From: Rhizophagus clarus
Taxonomy: Eukaryota; Glomeromycota; Glomeromycetes; Glomerales; Glomeraceae
Direction of reading: 5' to 3'
NCBI GenBank assembly: GCA_015698045.1
Contig: BLAL01000194.1
Location: 682,001 to 746,000 of the forward strand
Length of the DNA: 64,000 nucleotides
Shown here: positions 30,311 through 41,884 of the stretch, piece after piece
Layout of the letters: every line of letters begins with the position of its first letter
Position numbering within the stretch: the stretch's first letter is position 1
Made by a program: the position numbers and the translations under genes
Notes under the pieces: generated by a model
Told to the model about the DNA's origin: nothing
What the model saw: the letters and a program-made list of their open reading frames with translations, nothing else
Databases searched by the model: none

Positions 30311-30577
30311 CCTGAGAATTTATCATTAATTAATAAAATATATGGGTATAAAATAGCTTATGGTATAAAACTTACTAATTAAAACGCAGAACAAAAACTT
30401 AATTTTAACCAAATACAATAAATAAATTATATACACAAAATTTTAAGTTATTGTCTAATCCTTATTTATATTTAATTTAACTATATTTAGAATACTCGAC
30501 TTTGATCATCATTTAAATGGATTCGCAACTTGCTTTTTAAATTATTTTCTTTTTCTCTCTCTCAAATTATAAAAAAA

Positions 30578-32097
30578 ATGTCAACCCAATTTTTCAATAG
30601 GTTGAGTCAAAATTATATTGAAATTTTGAATGATGATCAACATTATGATGTTACAATTGAAGTTGGTAAAGATCCAAACGTAAAAATATTCCGTGCACAC
30701 ATGATTATCCTGTGTTACCGATCTCCATTTTTACGACGAACTTTGTCCTCAAACAAAAAGAATAATGATGGTACCCTTACTCACATTAAATTATCAAACA
30801 TCTCTTCAGAAATCTTCCAAATTATTTTAAAGTAAGTTATATATCTTTTATTAATAGTATAATTAATATTTAACAATTTTACGTACGTATTAATTATAGA
30901 TATATTTATGGTGGCGTTATTTCATTAAATGAGCAAGAACCTTTAGAAATTTTAGAGATATTGACTACTGCTGATGAACTACTTCTCCAAGAATTAGTTG
31001 ATTACTTACAAGATTATTTAATTAAAAATAAATCTGAATGGATTGAACAACATTTTGAACTTGTTCATCGAACAAGTTTTCAATCAAATTCTTTATTAGA
31101 ACTACAACAGTTTTGTACAAATTTCATGGCTAAATCACCTGAAAAAATATTTAAATCACTAGATTTTACTTTACTTCCTGAAAATTCTCTAATTTCACTT
31201 ATTAAGAGAGATGATTTACAAATGAAAGAAGTTGAAATTTGGGAACATGTATTAAAATGGGGTCTTGCAAAAAATCCAACTCTTATTTTAGATCCTAATA
31301 CTTGGTCAGATGATGATTTTAAAGCAATTGAAAATACCTTACAACATGTTTTGCCTTTAATTAGATTTTTTAGTTTATCATCTGAAGAATTTGTACAAAA
31401 AGTTCATCCATATAAAAAACTATTAAAATCTCAACTTTATGAAGAATTATTTATGTCTTATTTGGACCCTAACATTGAACCAAGCGATAACATTTCACTT
31501 CCAAGATACAAAAATGATGTGATTATTAATTCAAATATTGTTAATCTGAATATTGTTTCATTAATTTCAAGATGGATTGATAAAAAAGATATTGAAAACA
31601 AATATGCCTATACAAGAGAATTATATTTACCATATGAATTTAAATTATTATTAAGAGGAAGTAGAGATGGATTTACTCCTAAAATGTTTCATGAATTATG
31701 TGATGATATACTTTATACTGTCACGTTCATTAAAGTGAAAGAAACAGGAGAAATTATTGGAGGATATAATCCTTTGGTATGGGAGTCAAGTAATGAAATT
31801 AAATATGGTAAAACAAAGGATAGTTTTATATTTTCTTTTAAAAGTAAAGATAATTTCAAAGATCCAATTTTAAGTAATGTAAAGCGTACAGAATATGCAA
31901 TAGCCTATTGTAATAAGTATGGCCCTGCATTTCATAGTGATCTTCTGTTATATACGAAAGGGGATGATAGTGGTTTAAAAGAATATAATGTTCATAAGTG
32001 TAAACAAAAGCGTTACGAAAAAAAGATAAGAGACACAGAAGAACATTTTTTAATGGAGGATTATGAAGTATTTCAAATAATAAAGAAGGATGTTTAG
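30578..32097 (+). CDS. BTB-BACK-TLDc domain protein
   Basis: Exon 1 30578-30831, intron 30832-30899 (GTAAGT...TATAG), exon 2 30900-32097 (TAG 32095-32097); 483 residues. Residues 1-105: BTB/POZ domain (YDVTIEVGKDPNVKIFRAHM, then SPFLRRTLSS). About 110-230: BACK helices (WEHVLKWGLAKNP). About 290-480: TLDc domain (FKLLLRGSRDGFTPKMFHEL, GGYNPLVW). I start at 30578 because the paralogous frame begins there; an in-frame ATG exists at 30530 but the extra residues look like 5' untranslated sequence. BTB domains dimerise and recruit cullin-3; TLDc proteins are linked to oxidative-stress protection or V-ATPase regulation in other eukaryotes. The substrate here is unknown. The family is hugely expanded in Rhizophagus. 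All motifs are intact; a duplicate, dead copy lies 1.4 kb upstream. Confidence 0.93.
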
Positions 32098-32857
32098 TAT
32101 TATTAATGAAGTTGTTTTTAATTTATTCTTTTTCTTTTATTTATTTAGGCTAATTTTATTTTGCTTGTAAGATCTTGAGGCTGATAAGAGTGTGGGAGGC
32201 GTGGGATAGAATACGATAGTAGAAATGGATTTAATATTAGCTAAATTATATTTTAAAAGCATATGTTCAGTTTATGGTTGAAATTAAGACATTTTTAAAA
32301 TAAATCTTGATTGATTCTAGTGGTGTTAAAATAGAAATTTTTATTAATAAGGAATTAAGAAAGTATCTTGCTTCAAGTATACCTTGTATATGTACTGTAC
32401 ATATAAGTTGTATCTCAGATTGATTCTTGCTTCAAATTACAACTCGCGTACCTCAGATTAAAGTCGTGAGGAAATTTTTTTTTTTATTTCTTTTATAATA
32501 AAAATTTTTTTCTTTTTAATAAAAAATGTTTTTTTTTTGTAATAATAAGTTACTGAGAGAAAAAGAACTAACAGATTTATCAATTCAGCACTTAAAAAGG
32601 CAAAGAATCATTCTTAATAAGAATGAAAAAAGGATTTGATACTGATAAAAAAAGAAGTTTAACTAGTAATAATAAATCTTCACGTAAAACAAAGAGATGA
32701 AGAGTAGCTGAATTTTTTTTTTTAACATTTAGATAGATAAATATTTATTTTTACAACTAAATTTGGTTCGCACTAATTTGACCAAGTTGAATAAAGTTAA
32801 ATTAATTTCCTTTATAATTTAATAATTTAACTAACCCAAAAAGAAAAGGATATAAAC

Positions 32858-32888
<31 letters not shown>

Positions 32889-34310
32889 GTAATAAAAGGT
32901 AATTATTATACAATTATCTTGTTCATGTGTTCCATATATCACAAAAATCATCAATAAAAAAAAAATTTTTTTTTTAGAACTAAATAATTAATTTTTTTCT
33001 TAAATTAATAAAAACTACAAGTTATCCTTCATGTCAATACAACAATAAAAATATTACATATTTAAATAAAAACTGAAAAAATAATAATTATAATCATTTT
33101 ATAGCCATTTTAATGACATGAGATTCTTTAACATTAATTTACACACAACCTTTTATTTTATAAATACAGATGAATAAGCTATAATAATAGAATATAAACG
33201 ATTACAAGATAAATATGGTAAATCAGTATCATCGTTTGAACTCCAGCATTTCAGCTCTCTAATTACTGTAACAATATTGTATTCTAAACTTTTAATTTTA
33301 ATTACCTATTGTAAACCAGTTATTATAACCCTAATTTTAGGTATAATTAAAGATTTATTATATCAGAAGCGTGTAAAGTTTAGCATAATTTCGCGTGATT
33401 TAATTTAAACACTTAAGTTAGATCGCTAATTAAATTTATCATTTATTTAAACATCTTGCTCGTTTCACTAAATAAAATGTTGTGATATTCATAAAACTGT
33501 ACTACACTACTACTACACTATACTACGTGTGATAATTTATATTTATATTTAGATCAATTATCTTGGAAAATTTGTTTTTCGCTATTGGAATTGCAAGTTT
33601 CAGATTAGTTGTAGATTAATTTTAAAAAACTCCTTGCAAGGTTAAAGAAAAGGTTAGAAAAGTGTAAAAACTATATATTAACAACATGGTAGGTAGTTTC
33701 TTTCAAAAATAAACCTATTTCTAAACATTAAATAATTTATACTTTATTATAATAAATAGGATAATTATTCTGCAGAGTTCTTATCGTATTTATCTCAATA
33801 GTTCCTTATAGACACTTGATATATACTTTCAAAAATGAAACTTTTTAAGATAATGTAATAAAACAACTGTTATTTGTTATGTAAAGGGTTGGAAAGGTGA
33901 ATAAAATGTGTATTGTCTTACAATAAATTTTACAATATCATACAATTGTTTTTTCATAACTACCATAAACAATTTCAACAAACTACAACAAACTTAATAA
34001 TCAATAAAATAAATAACTGATAAGCTATATTTTTCATAAAAAAAAAAGATACTGTCGTAGAGTATCGTGCGCAAAAAATTAAAGTGGCTTAGTATCATAT
34101 CACATTTTGATTCAGGTGATATAATCGAAATTAGCCCATACAATTTTCCATAATAGGCAATATTAAGTTTTCGTGTATTTTAACTAGCCTCTTTCTGATA
34201 AGTTTATCATCGATCTTTTAAATCATTTGCCATATTGGAGTAAAATCCGATATAAAATATTCTCGTTCCATTCTTTTTTTACATATGTAATAATAAGATT
34301 ATCCATTAAA
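32098..34310. other. Long AT-rich intergenic region, no gene seen
   Basis: Homopolymer-rich DNA (several A and T runs of 10-18 bases near 32470, 32860 and 32960). No ORF, paired splice sites or repeat arms that I can support. Confidence 0.5.
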
Positions 34311-34596
34311 ATGGATGAAATTAAACTAAGTGATAATGTAAATTGAGCAAATAAAATATTTTAATTGTTGGAGTTTAACTGAAGAAGAAAAATCGTTAAT
34401 TGATAAACTAATATTGAATGAAGGATTGAAAGAACGTTATAAAGCAAATGATTTTTGCCACGAATGTAACCGGGTGTTGGTTATTGTCGATCATGTAGTT
34501 CTAATTATTTACAACAAAATTTCAAAAATTGGACAAGTGGAAACTATAAAGGTCGATGAATTTATTCAAAAAGCACAATTAAAAGCCGGATGTTGA
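34311..34596 (+). pseudogene. N-terminal kinase-gene fragment (Cys-rich, zinc-ribbon-like exon)
   Basis: An ATG at 34311 is soon followed by stops, but from 34390 the sequence reads like the N-terminal exon of the large Rhizophagus kinase family: an acidic helix, FCHECN, then in a shifted frame CRSCSSNYLQQNFKNWTSGN, then back to VDEFIQKAQLKAG. At least two frameshifts are needed. It stops abruptly at about 34596 where an inverted piece of another kinase begins. No kinase domain follows on this strand, so it is a dead fragment. Confidence 0.7.
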
Positions 34597-34601
34597 AATA
34601 G

Positions 34602-35150
34602 GTTTTTCTCTTTTACCACTAAGAATCTCTAACATAACAACATAATTATCTCTCATTTCATAATTGAAAGGTGATGACCGACTTGTTAATTCCCAGAATA
34701 TAACTCCTAAATTATATATACCTGATTTTTCGTTTAACTTGTATGGAATTTCTCGATCGAGCATTTTAGGATCGATGTAAGATATTACACCCCATACTTC
34801 AGTATTATAACTCTTTGAGCCTTTTAGGCACGAACGTCCAAAATCTGCCAATTTTATTGTATCTTTATGTATTAAGAAATTATTAGGATGTTAAGGAAAA
34901 GAATGTGTTAGTAATAAACACAGTATAAGAATCAATACCGCTCTTTAAGTTATAAACAAAATGAATATACTGACAAGGTCCCATGTATTATTCCTTTATC
35001 GTCATGCAACCATAAAATTGCACTTGCAATCTCTTTAGCAAACTTCAATTGGTTCTTCCATTTAAGAGTTATAGTAGTGTCCCTTAAATATTCTCCTAAT
35101 GTCCCACCATCCGCATATTCAAGAACAAGCGAATAACTTTCTTTCATCTA
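34602..35150 (-). pseudogene. Truncated kinase copy (paralogue of the gene at 58700-60062)
   Basis: It holds two of the five exons of the family: 34950-35147 (hinge and catalytic-loop exon, YSLVLEYADGGTLGEYLRD; the HGDL motif is changed to HGTL) and about 34602-34890 (activation segment and C-lobe, MADFGRSC, YNLGVIFWELTSRSSPF). The C-terminal exon is missing and the fragment ends exactly where the plus-strand N-terminal fragment ends. Upstream, exons 1-2 and the promoter are also missing, but farther 5' flank (35200-36250) is still recognisable as a copy of 60390-61350. So a deleted, inverted copy of the unit at 58.7-61.4 kb sits here. Confidence 0.85.
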
Positions 35151-35199
35151 AGAAATATTAAATATGTAATTAATACTTAATACAGAAATAAAAAAGGGT

Positions 35200-36250
35200 A
35201 TATAATTTTATCTTTTTTTTTTTATACGAAATCCAGTTTGAAAATGATATAAACAATGAACGTTAGATAATAACTAATAAGCTATTCAAATAGTCTTGTT
35301 TTTGGAATGATAAAAATTACAAAAAATGAACCAATTCGATAGACCGTAACGAAAGAATCGAGTAAAAGGTCATAAACACGGAGTTGAAGTATCATATTTC
35401 TTGTACATTTACCTGTGTAATACCCCCTGCATCTAATAATTAACAATGAATAAAGGAAATATGCAACGTTATAAAAATCACTTGTACTATATGCAATATA
35501 TGTAATACAGAAAGATAGTTAACGTTAGACAAGATCACAGCCTTACGTTTGATAAAATTAGTTTCGCTTAAATACTGTATATCCATCAATTAAAGATTAT
35601 CTCTAATTTTTTAATGTTATACATTACGGAAAATGGTTTGGAAATCACCAAATCACTTCAAAAAAATTTAATGAATAGAAAAAATCTACACATTTACTCA
35701 TTAGGATTCATGAAGAAAAAATTTTTGATTATGTAAATATAAAATTTAAGTATAATAAATATCTGGAAAAAGAAGTTACCGTTACTGACTTACCACTGCT
35801 GACAAAGCAAGCATAAATTACCTTTTTTTATCTTCAAACTAATAGATGACAACCGTTTATCGATGGTTTTGATAGACAGTTTTGTTACTATGAAGTTCAT
35901 GTGAAAGATAGAGTGGATGGATATGTAGTCTTTAAGGTTAAATATTAAAAAATCTTTCCAAATTTCTTTACTTAAAACATAATTTATCATTAGTTCGTAC
36001 TAGTGATGGCACGTGATTAAATCAGTTTCTAGACTTCAAAACATAGATCGGTTTTATTGTAGTGTATTCTAAATTTTTAAGCAACTATTTATTTTTATCT
36101 CGCTTTTCTTTTTATTGTAAGTTTAAAATGCTTAATATCATGTCTCGTGGAAGACCAAATTTATTTAATTTTCATAATCTTCGACTGCTTCTATAAGCTT
36201 TTCGAAGTGCTTAATGAGGCGAGTAACCGTTTAACAATGTTGGCGAATAT
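35200..36250. repeat. Diverged copy of the kinase 5' flank at 60390-61350
   Basis: Shared blocks in the same order include ATACGAAATCC, CAAATAGTCT, AACACGGAGTTGAA, GCATCTAATAATT, and TGACAA(C/T)CGTT. Divergence is substantial. The ORF at 35790-35990 lies in this copied non-coding DNA and is not called. Confidence 0.65.
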
Positions 36251-36259
36251 TTTATTTAA

Positions 36260-36950
36260 TTGCTTACTGCTCACCATATGATTTCGACCCAAAATTTTTT
36301 CTCTTTTGTGTAGTAATTAATAATATTTGTATTCACATAAATTTAAAATTTTAAAATTATAATCCATCTAAAGATAACTATCTATAATGTATAGATGTTA
36401 TGTAAATGAATTATTTTAATTAAATAAAATGGAAATTGGGTAGAAGTAAATTATAAAATTGAATAATTGGAAATTAATGACCCATAATATGTTGAAATAG
36501 ATACATCTATGAATTTAAATCTCTGTATTTGACTATAACATAAACTATCCCAGTCCTAAAAAAGTAGTCTAAAACATTAAAAGTGACATCATATTTGAAA
36601 TTATGTTTAATTAATTTTTTGCTGTTTAGCCAAGTAATACCTGATACTATCTAAAGGTTAATTTTAAAGAAAATAAAATTTATTAATATGATATATTTGA
36701 ATATTTGAAAAAGTTATACAAAAAAAAGAATTATTCAAATTACAAACTAAGAAACTTGTAAAATATTTTACTACTCTCATCCTAGTGTTTAAACAATTCT
36801 AAAAAATAAATAAAACAATTTCTGTTAAATGCAATTTACAAGCAAATAATCAACTAATTTTCATTTGTTTAAACATCTATATAAATAAACAAACAAATGA
36901 ATCAATTTCATATAGTTAATTTCAAAATTACTTTTTTATTCATATTTGTA
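36260..36950. other. AT-rich spacer, no feature seen
   Basis: Downstream of the minus-strand kinase. A GTACGT that could be a donor sits at the end of the kinase frame (36954-36959), so a further 3' exon cannot be excluded, but none was identified. Confidence 0.45.
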
Positions 36951-38129
36951 TTACGTACCTAATGGCTTTAGCTCATTAACTATACATTCCAAACATTCAC
37001 TTTCAAGAATTTCATTCAATTTTTTACTAGTAAAATCGAGTAGGCGACTTGCATAGAATGCTTGTGGATGTGATTCAGCAGCAAGATTATTATGCACGAT
37101 TGGTGCATTTATAAATTCCATAATTTTACTTTCTAATTCTTCACTAATTTTATCATCATTAGTTTCATCACAGAAAGTCCAACTTTCAATAGTATTTTTC
37201 ACTTCTTGCGCCGATGGCCTTTTTAATGGATCTCCATTCCAACATTTTTCCATCAAATCTACGTAACATTGTGGAGTATTTTCAATAATTTCAGGACGTT
37301 CACCTTTACAAATACTTAAACTGAGTTGAAGTTCATGTGCTCTATCATTAAATGGAGGAACTCCAGATGTAAATTCCCACATAATTATGGAAAAACTATA
37401 TATGTCACTGGCTGTGGTATGCGGATTGCCTCTTAAAACTTCAGGTGCCATAAATGGAATAACACCATAAATTTCATATTTTTTCAAAAAAGATTTTATA
37501 GGTTGACATAATCCTAAATCACCAATAAAAACTTGGTAATTTCCATGATTTAAAATATTGCCATCATGAAAATCACAATGAATAAGATTTTGTTTATGTA
37601 TTTATTTCATCAAGGCCAGAAATAATTTCATATAACATTAATAATCTTTGATTCCAACTATTTTTAATTATTTTTGTTAAATTCCCTCTTAAATTACCTT
37701 TATTTGCATATTCTATTATTACCATATAATTTAAAGTATCTGGGTTTTTTGTAAAACCATATAAATAAATAATTCTGAATGAGTTTAACCATTTTTCATG
37801 ACAATCCCACTATAAAAAAATTAAAATTATAAAATTATATATATTAGTATAAATGGTTTTATAATAAAAATTAAAAATAAATAATATACTATTATACTTC
37901 ATTTAAAAATCCATTTAAATTTTCATTCAAATTATTTTCATTCAAATTATTGAGACATTTAAGAACTACTTCAATACCACCATCCTTTAATGACCAAATG
38001 GCTTTGTATATAGTACCAAATCCTCCTTTATCAAGATATTCAACATTTTTAAATTGATTATAAGGAATCCATTTTAAACTTTTTTCAAGAATAAATTTAT
38101 CTAAAATTGCATTTTCACTTCTACCAAAT
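36951..38129 (-). pseudogene. Protein kinase domain (TKL-like), one 4-base frameshift
   Basis: Exon 37898-38129 carries the glycine-rich loop (FKNVEYLDKGGFGTIYKAIW) and a VAIK-like lysine (VVLKCL). Exon 36951-37809 has the hinge (MVIIEYANKGNL), catalytic loop (LIHCDFHDGNIL, so the HRD arginine is Cys), the DFG equivalent as GDLGLC, and the C-lobe (MAPEVLRGNPHTTASDIYSF, KRPSAQEV). Near 37590-37600 a tandem AATA duplication puts the halves out of frame before the catalytic loop. Introns are short with TATAG acceptors. A C-terminal helical tail follows the domain, ending in a stop at 36951. Upstream, in place of the usual Cys-rich N-terminal exon, is the triplet-intron array. This could be a recent pseudogene or a single error; kinases of this class often function as scaffolds. 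Confidence 0.85.
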
Positions 38130-38202
38130 CTATATAATTAAATAATTTGAAACATATTAAAATTTATATTAGAATTTGAAATTAAATAAGTAATATGCGG
38201 AC

Positions 38203-39680
38203 TTACTCTAAAAATTAATTTAATTAGAAATTTAAAAATTTAATAAATATAAATTTTAGTTTGCACAAATATGTTTGCACTATATAGTCTATGCTTTATA
38301 GCTTACCAACTAAAGCAACAGATAGTATTTTTAAATAAAGATTACATTTGGATAATTAAACTATAAATAAACATTATATCCATTGATTAGTTTAAATTAT
38401 ATATAAATACTATATAATATGTAATAATAATAATAGAATACGACTTACAATCTAAAATAAATTGTTTAAATTATATATAAATATTATACAGTATATGAAT
38501 ATGTAATAATAGAATAAAATAAATAACTTACTCCCTATATTATTAAATAATTTTTTAAATAAAGTAATTAGTTAGTTTAATTAAATAATTTTTTAAATAA
38601 ATAATTAGTTTAATTTATAAGTAATTATCATATAAATATGTTATAATAGAATTAAATAAATTACTTACTCCCTATATTATTAAATAATTTATTAAATAAT
38701 GAAATTAGTAAGTTTAAATTATATATATGTAAACACCATATAAATATGTAATAATAGAATTAAATAAATAGCTTACTCTCTAAATTATTAAATAATTTTT
38801 TAAATAAAGAAATTAGTTAGTTTAAATTATATGTAAATATTATATAAAAATGTAATAATAGAATACGACTTACTATCTAAAATAAATTATCAGTAATTTT
38901 TAAGTAAAGAAATTAGTTAGTTTAAATTATATGTAAACATTATATAAATATGTAATAATAGAATTAAATAAATAACTTACAAACTATATTATTAAATAAT
39001 TTTTTAAATAAAGAAATTAGTTAGTTTAAATAATACGTAACATTATATAAATATGTAATAATAGAATTAAATAAATAACTTACTCCCTATATTATTAAGT
39101 TATTTTTTAAATAAAGAAATTAGTTAGTTTAAATTATATATATGTAAACACCATATAAATATGTAATAATAGAATTAAATAAATAACTTACTCCCTACAT
39201 TATTAAATCATTTTTTAAATAAAGAAATTAGTTATTTTAAATTATATATATGTAAACATCATATAAATATGTAATAATAGAATTAAATAAATAACTTACA
39301 CACTATATTATTAAATATTTTTTTAAATAAAGAAATTAGTTGATTTAAATTATATGTAAATATTATATTAATATGTAATAATAGAATTAAATAAATAACT
39401 TACGAACTATATTATTATTTTTTAAATAAAGAAATTAGTTAGTTTAAATTATATGTAAATATTATAAATAAATAACTTACACCCTATATTATTAAATAAT
39501 TTTTTAAATACAGAAATTAGTTAGTTAAATTATATGTAAGTATTATATAAAAATGTAATAATAGAATTAAATAAATAACTTACGAACTATTTTATTAAAT
39601 AATTTTTTAAATAAAGAATTTAGTTATTTAAATCATATATATGACAGAGATATACTATATAACATATAACTTACACCCTG
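38203..39680 (-). repeat. Tandem array of intron-like units separated by triplets
   Basis: Fourteen times on the minus strand, an acceptor AG is followed by exactly three bases and then GTAAG(T/C). The triplets in transcription order are GGT 39675, TTC 39584, GGT 39481, TTC 39404, TGT 39300, GGA 39192, GGA 39084, TTT 38981, ATA 38874, AGA 38777, GGA 38669, GGA 38532, ATT 38449, TTG 38307 (plus-strand left coordinates). A fifteenth site at 38208 has a one-base spacer. Units are about 77-142 bp, mostly 97-108, and most carry CTAACTAA (branch-point-like) about 35-40 bases before the acceptor. The array ends just before the first recognised kinase exon (38129). It is either expansion of one intron or a run of single-codon micro-exons. 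Confidence 0.75.
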
Positions 39681-39802
39681 TAGTATTATTTATTAATTAA
39701 TTAGATGCAAATATTATTACAAAAGCATATTCTGTAAAATACAATAATATTTAAATTTTTATAAATAACTTTTGTTTAATAATTAAGTTCAGTATTTTAC
39801 CT

Positions 39803-39860
39803 TTAGATTCCTTGATGCTATTTGAAACTAATTTTATTACATTAGCAAGTTTTTTTTAAA
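39803..39860 (-). other. Possible upstream exon of the kinase gene
   Basis: Minus-strand sequence with an open frame (LANVIKLVSNSIKESK) ends at a GTAAAA donor near 39802. It is the nearest coding-like sequence 5' of the triplet array. Only the short open frame and the donor support it. Confidence 0.2.
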
Positions 39861-40171
39861 AATTTTTGAATAATTACAACTTTCCATTAAATAATCATGT
39901 TACATGCTTTTTACCTTTATTATGAACCATTACTGTATATTTACATCAAATTTCTTCTTAAAAAGATGACTTTTCTTCTTTAAACACTATAATTTTTGGT
40001 AACAATATTTATGCAAAATGCAGCTATGTTGATCAGTTGGTCACAAGTACAATCACTATGGCGAGCCGTCTAAGACAAAAGTATATGGCAAACCTTTTAT
40101 GTCAAAAGTCTACTGATTTACAACAGATCCCCTGTGTTTTAGAGGGAGTCTGCACACCCCCTGTTTTCTGT

Positions 40172-40434
40172 TGTATGGAATTTCTCGATCAAGCATTTTA
40201 GGATCGAAGTAAGGTATTACACCCAATACTTCAGTATTATAAAGTTTTGAGTCTTTTAGGTGCTAAGAAGAAAGAGAGTGTTTATAAACACAGTACAAGA
40301 ATCAATACCACTCTTTAAGTTATAAACAAAATGAATATACTGACAAGGTCTCCGCATATTATCGTAAAATCGTACTTGCAATCTCATTAGCAAACTTCAA
40401 TTGGTTCTTCCATTTAAGAGTTATAGTAGTGTGA
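40172..40434 (-). pseudogene. Small kinase fragment with internal deletions
   Basis: Collinear with 34740-35100 and 59180-59520: pieces of the activation segment (YGIPLRREILDQ-like codons around a DPK), an intron remnant with ATTGATTCTTGTACTG, and part of the hinge exon (CTTCAATTGGTTCTTCCATT on the plus strand). Large deletions remove the catalytic loop. It is a fourth trace of the same duplicated unit. Confidence 0.7.
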
Positions 40435-41339
40435 GTGATATGTTTAATGTTTACTTGTTATATACCCTATATTGATTTTTTTTTTCAAATACTACTTAAT
40501 GAATTTATTTATTTACACAATTTTTTGTGATAGAATTAATTAGGTGATATGTGTGATTTTATAGAATCTTTCAATTTCCTTTTTATTAATATCGACTTAA
40601 AATTATAAGTAAAAGGTTTATATTAGGATACTTGTACGTTAGATAATCTTATTACTTTTTAGAACAAAATTATAAATATTTTCTGGTCTTTTTTTATTTA
40701 CTAAAAAAAATTAACCGTTAAGTTGCGTCAAAGACATAAATATTTGAATCAAATAAACATTTATTCAAGTAAATAATATTTCATTTAATATTGTAATCTT
40801 ATATTCTTTTAATTTCAATCAAAGAAAAGAAATTTATATATTATTCTTAAATACACTTTGTTTTTCTCCTTATGGTTGTAAAAGATAATCTTTTTATTAA
40901 ATAATTAATTTGGTCAATTTAGATAGCAAAACTATTAAAAAAATATTAACTTTTTGTGGATTGCCATTTAGCCATTGTCTAACCCAGCAAAAATACTAAT
41001 ATTACTTTAATGAGACGGTTAGGCCCTGCCAGAATTATGTCAATTGATTACCTACAACCTCCCCGAATCCTATTTGATGTCATTTTCCTTGATCATTAAT
41101 AGAACGTCATGTGCCCAACCGATAGCCTAGTAGTTCAAATCTTTCCGATCCTTATGATCCATATTCTCCTAATTATTAAGGTTGCGTTAACACATTGAAT
41201 AATTTTCAAGAAATAAAAGACTACAAGAAGTCAACCTATGATTTCACATATATAATTATTAATTATTTATGTCCAAAAAGACATCTTCTATCAGACGATT
41301 CACAATTCTATCTTGATAAACGTACTCTGACAATCTACT
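40435..41339. other. Intergenic, no gene seen
   Basis: AT-rich spacer. A slightly G/C-richer stretch at 41000-41170 has no open frame and no tRNA fold that I could draw. Confidence 0.45.
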
Positions 41340-41347
41340 ATTGTAAA

Positions 41348-41876
41348 TAGAGTTTTCCTCAAACGGATAATATCCTAGGATTGTATCCGGATATCCTAGG
41401 ATAACGGATGCATCCGGATAATTTTTGAACGGTTATCCGGATCTGTAGTTCACAAAATGGATAATCCTATAGGATAATCCGGATTATCTTAGGATTGCTG
41501 CAGATACTATAATTATTATAAAAAATAAATAATAAATATAAGTTTTACGAGTTATCATAATAAAAAATGAAGGAATACACTCATGATGTTTTTGATTATA
41601 TCTAACGTGAAATGTCTTTTATTAATTAATACATAATAAATATTGCATGATTGTGATCGTATTTTATATATAGGTGAGATCATATAGTTAAAGAATGGAT
41701 ATACAATATAAAAAAATATAATTCCACAAATCACTTCGTTATCCTAGAATAATCCGGATTATTCTAGGATGATTTATCCGGATTATCCTTTATCTTTTTT
41801 AATAGGATATCCGGATTTCAAAATTTTTTAATGGGTTATCCGGATTATTCATAGGATAACCCGTTGGGAAACTCTA
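41348..41876. mobile_element. hAT-type MITE, 529 bp, with perfect 8-bp TSD
   Basis: The ends TAGAGTTTTCC... and ...GGAAACTCTA are inverted repeats (with one indel, continuing into CAACGG). The element is flanked by ATTGTAAA on both sides (41340-41347 and 41877-41884). An 8-bp duplication together with a TAGAG-type end is typical of the hAT superfamily. Subterminal regions contain many copies of ATCCGGAT, TCCTAGGA and GGATAATCC in both orientations, as expected of hAT transposase-binding sites. There is no coding capacity, so it must be moved in trans. Confidence 0.88.
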
Positions 41877-41884
41877 ATTGTAAA

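Noticed and set aside
38203..39680. CRISPR-like array (regular repeats with short variable parts)
   Set aside because: The variable parts are three bases, repeats are about 100 bp and not constant, and the setting is eukaryotic; splice-site logic explains the pattern better.
41000..41170. tRNA-like GTTCAAATC motif
   Set aside because: No A-box or acceptor stem at the right distance.
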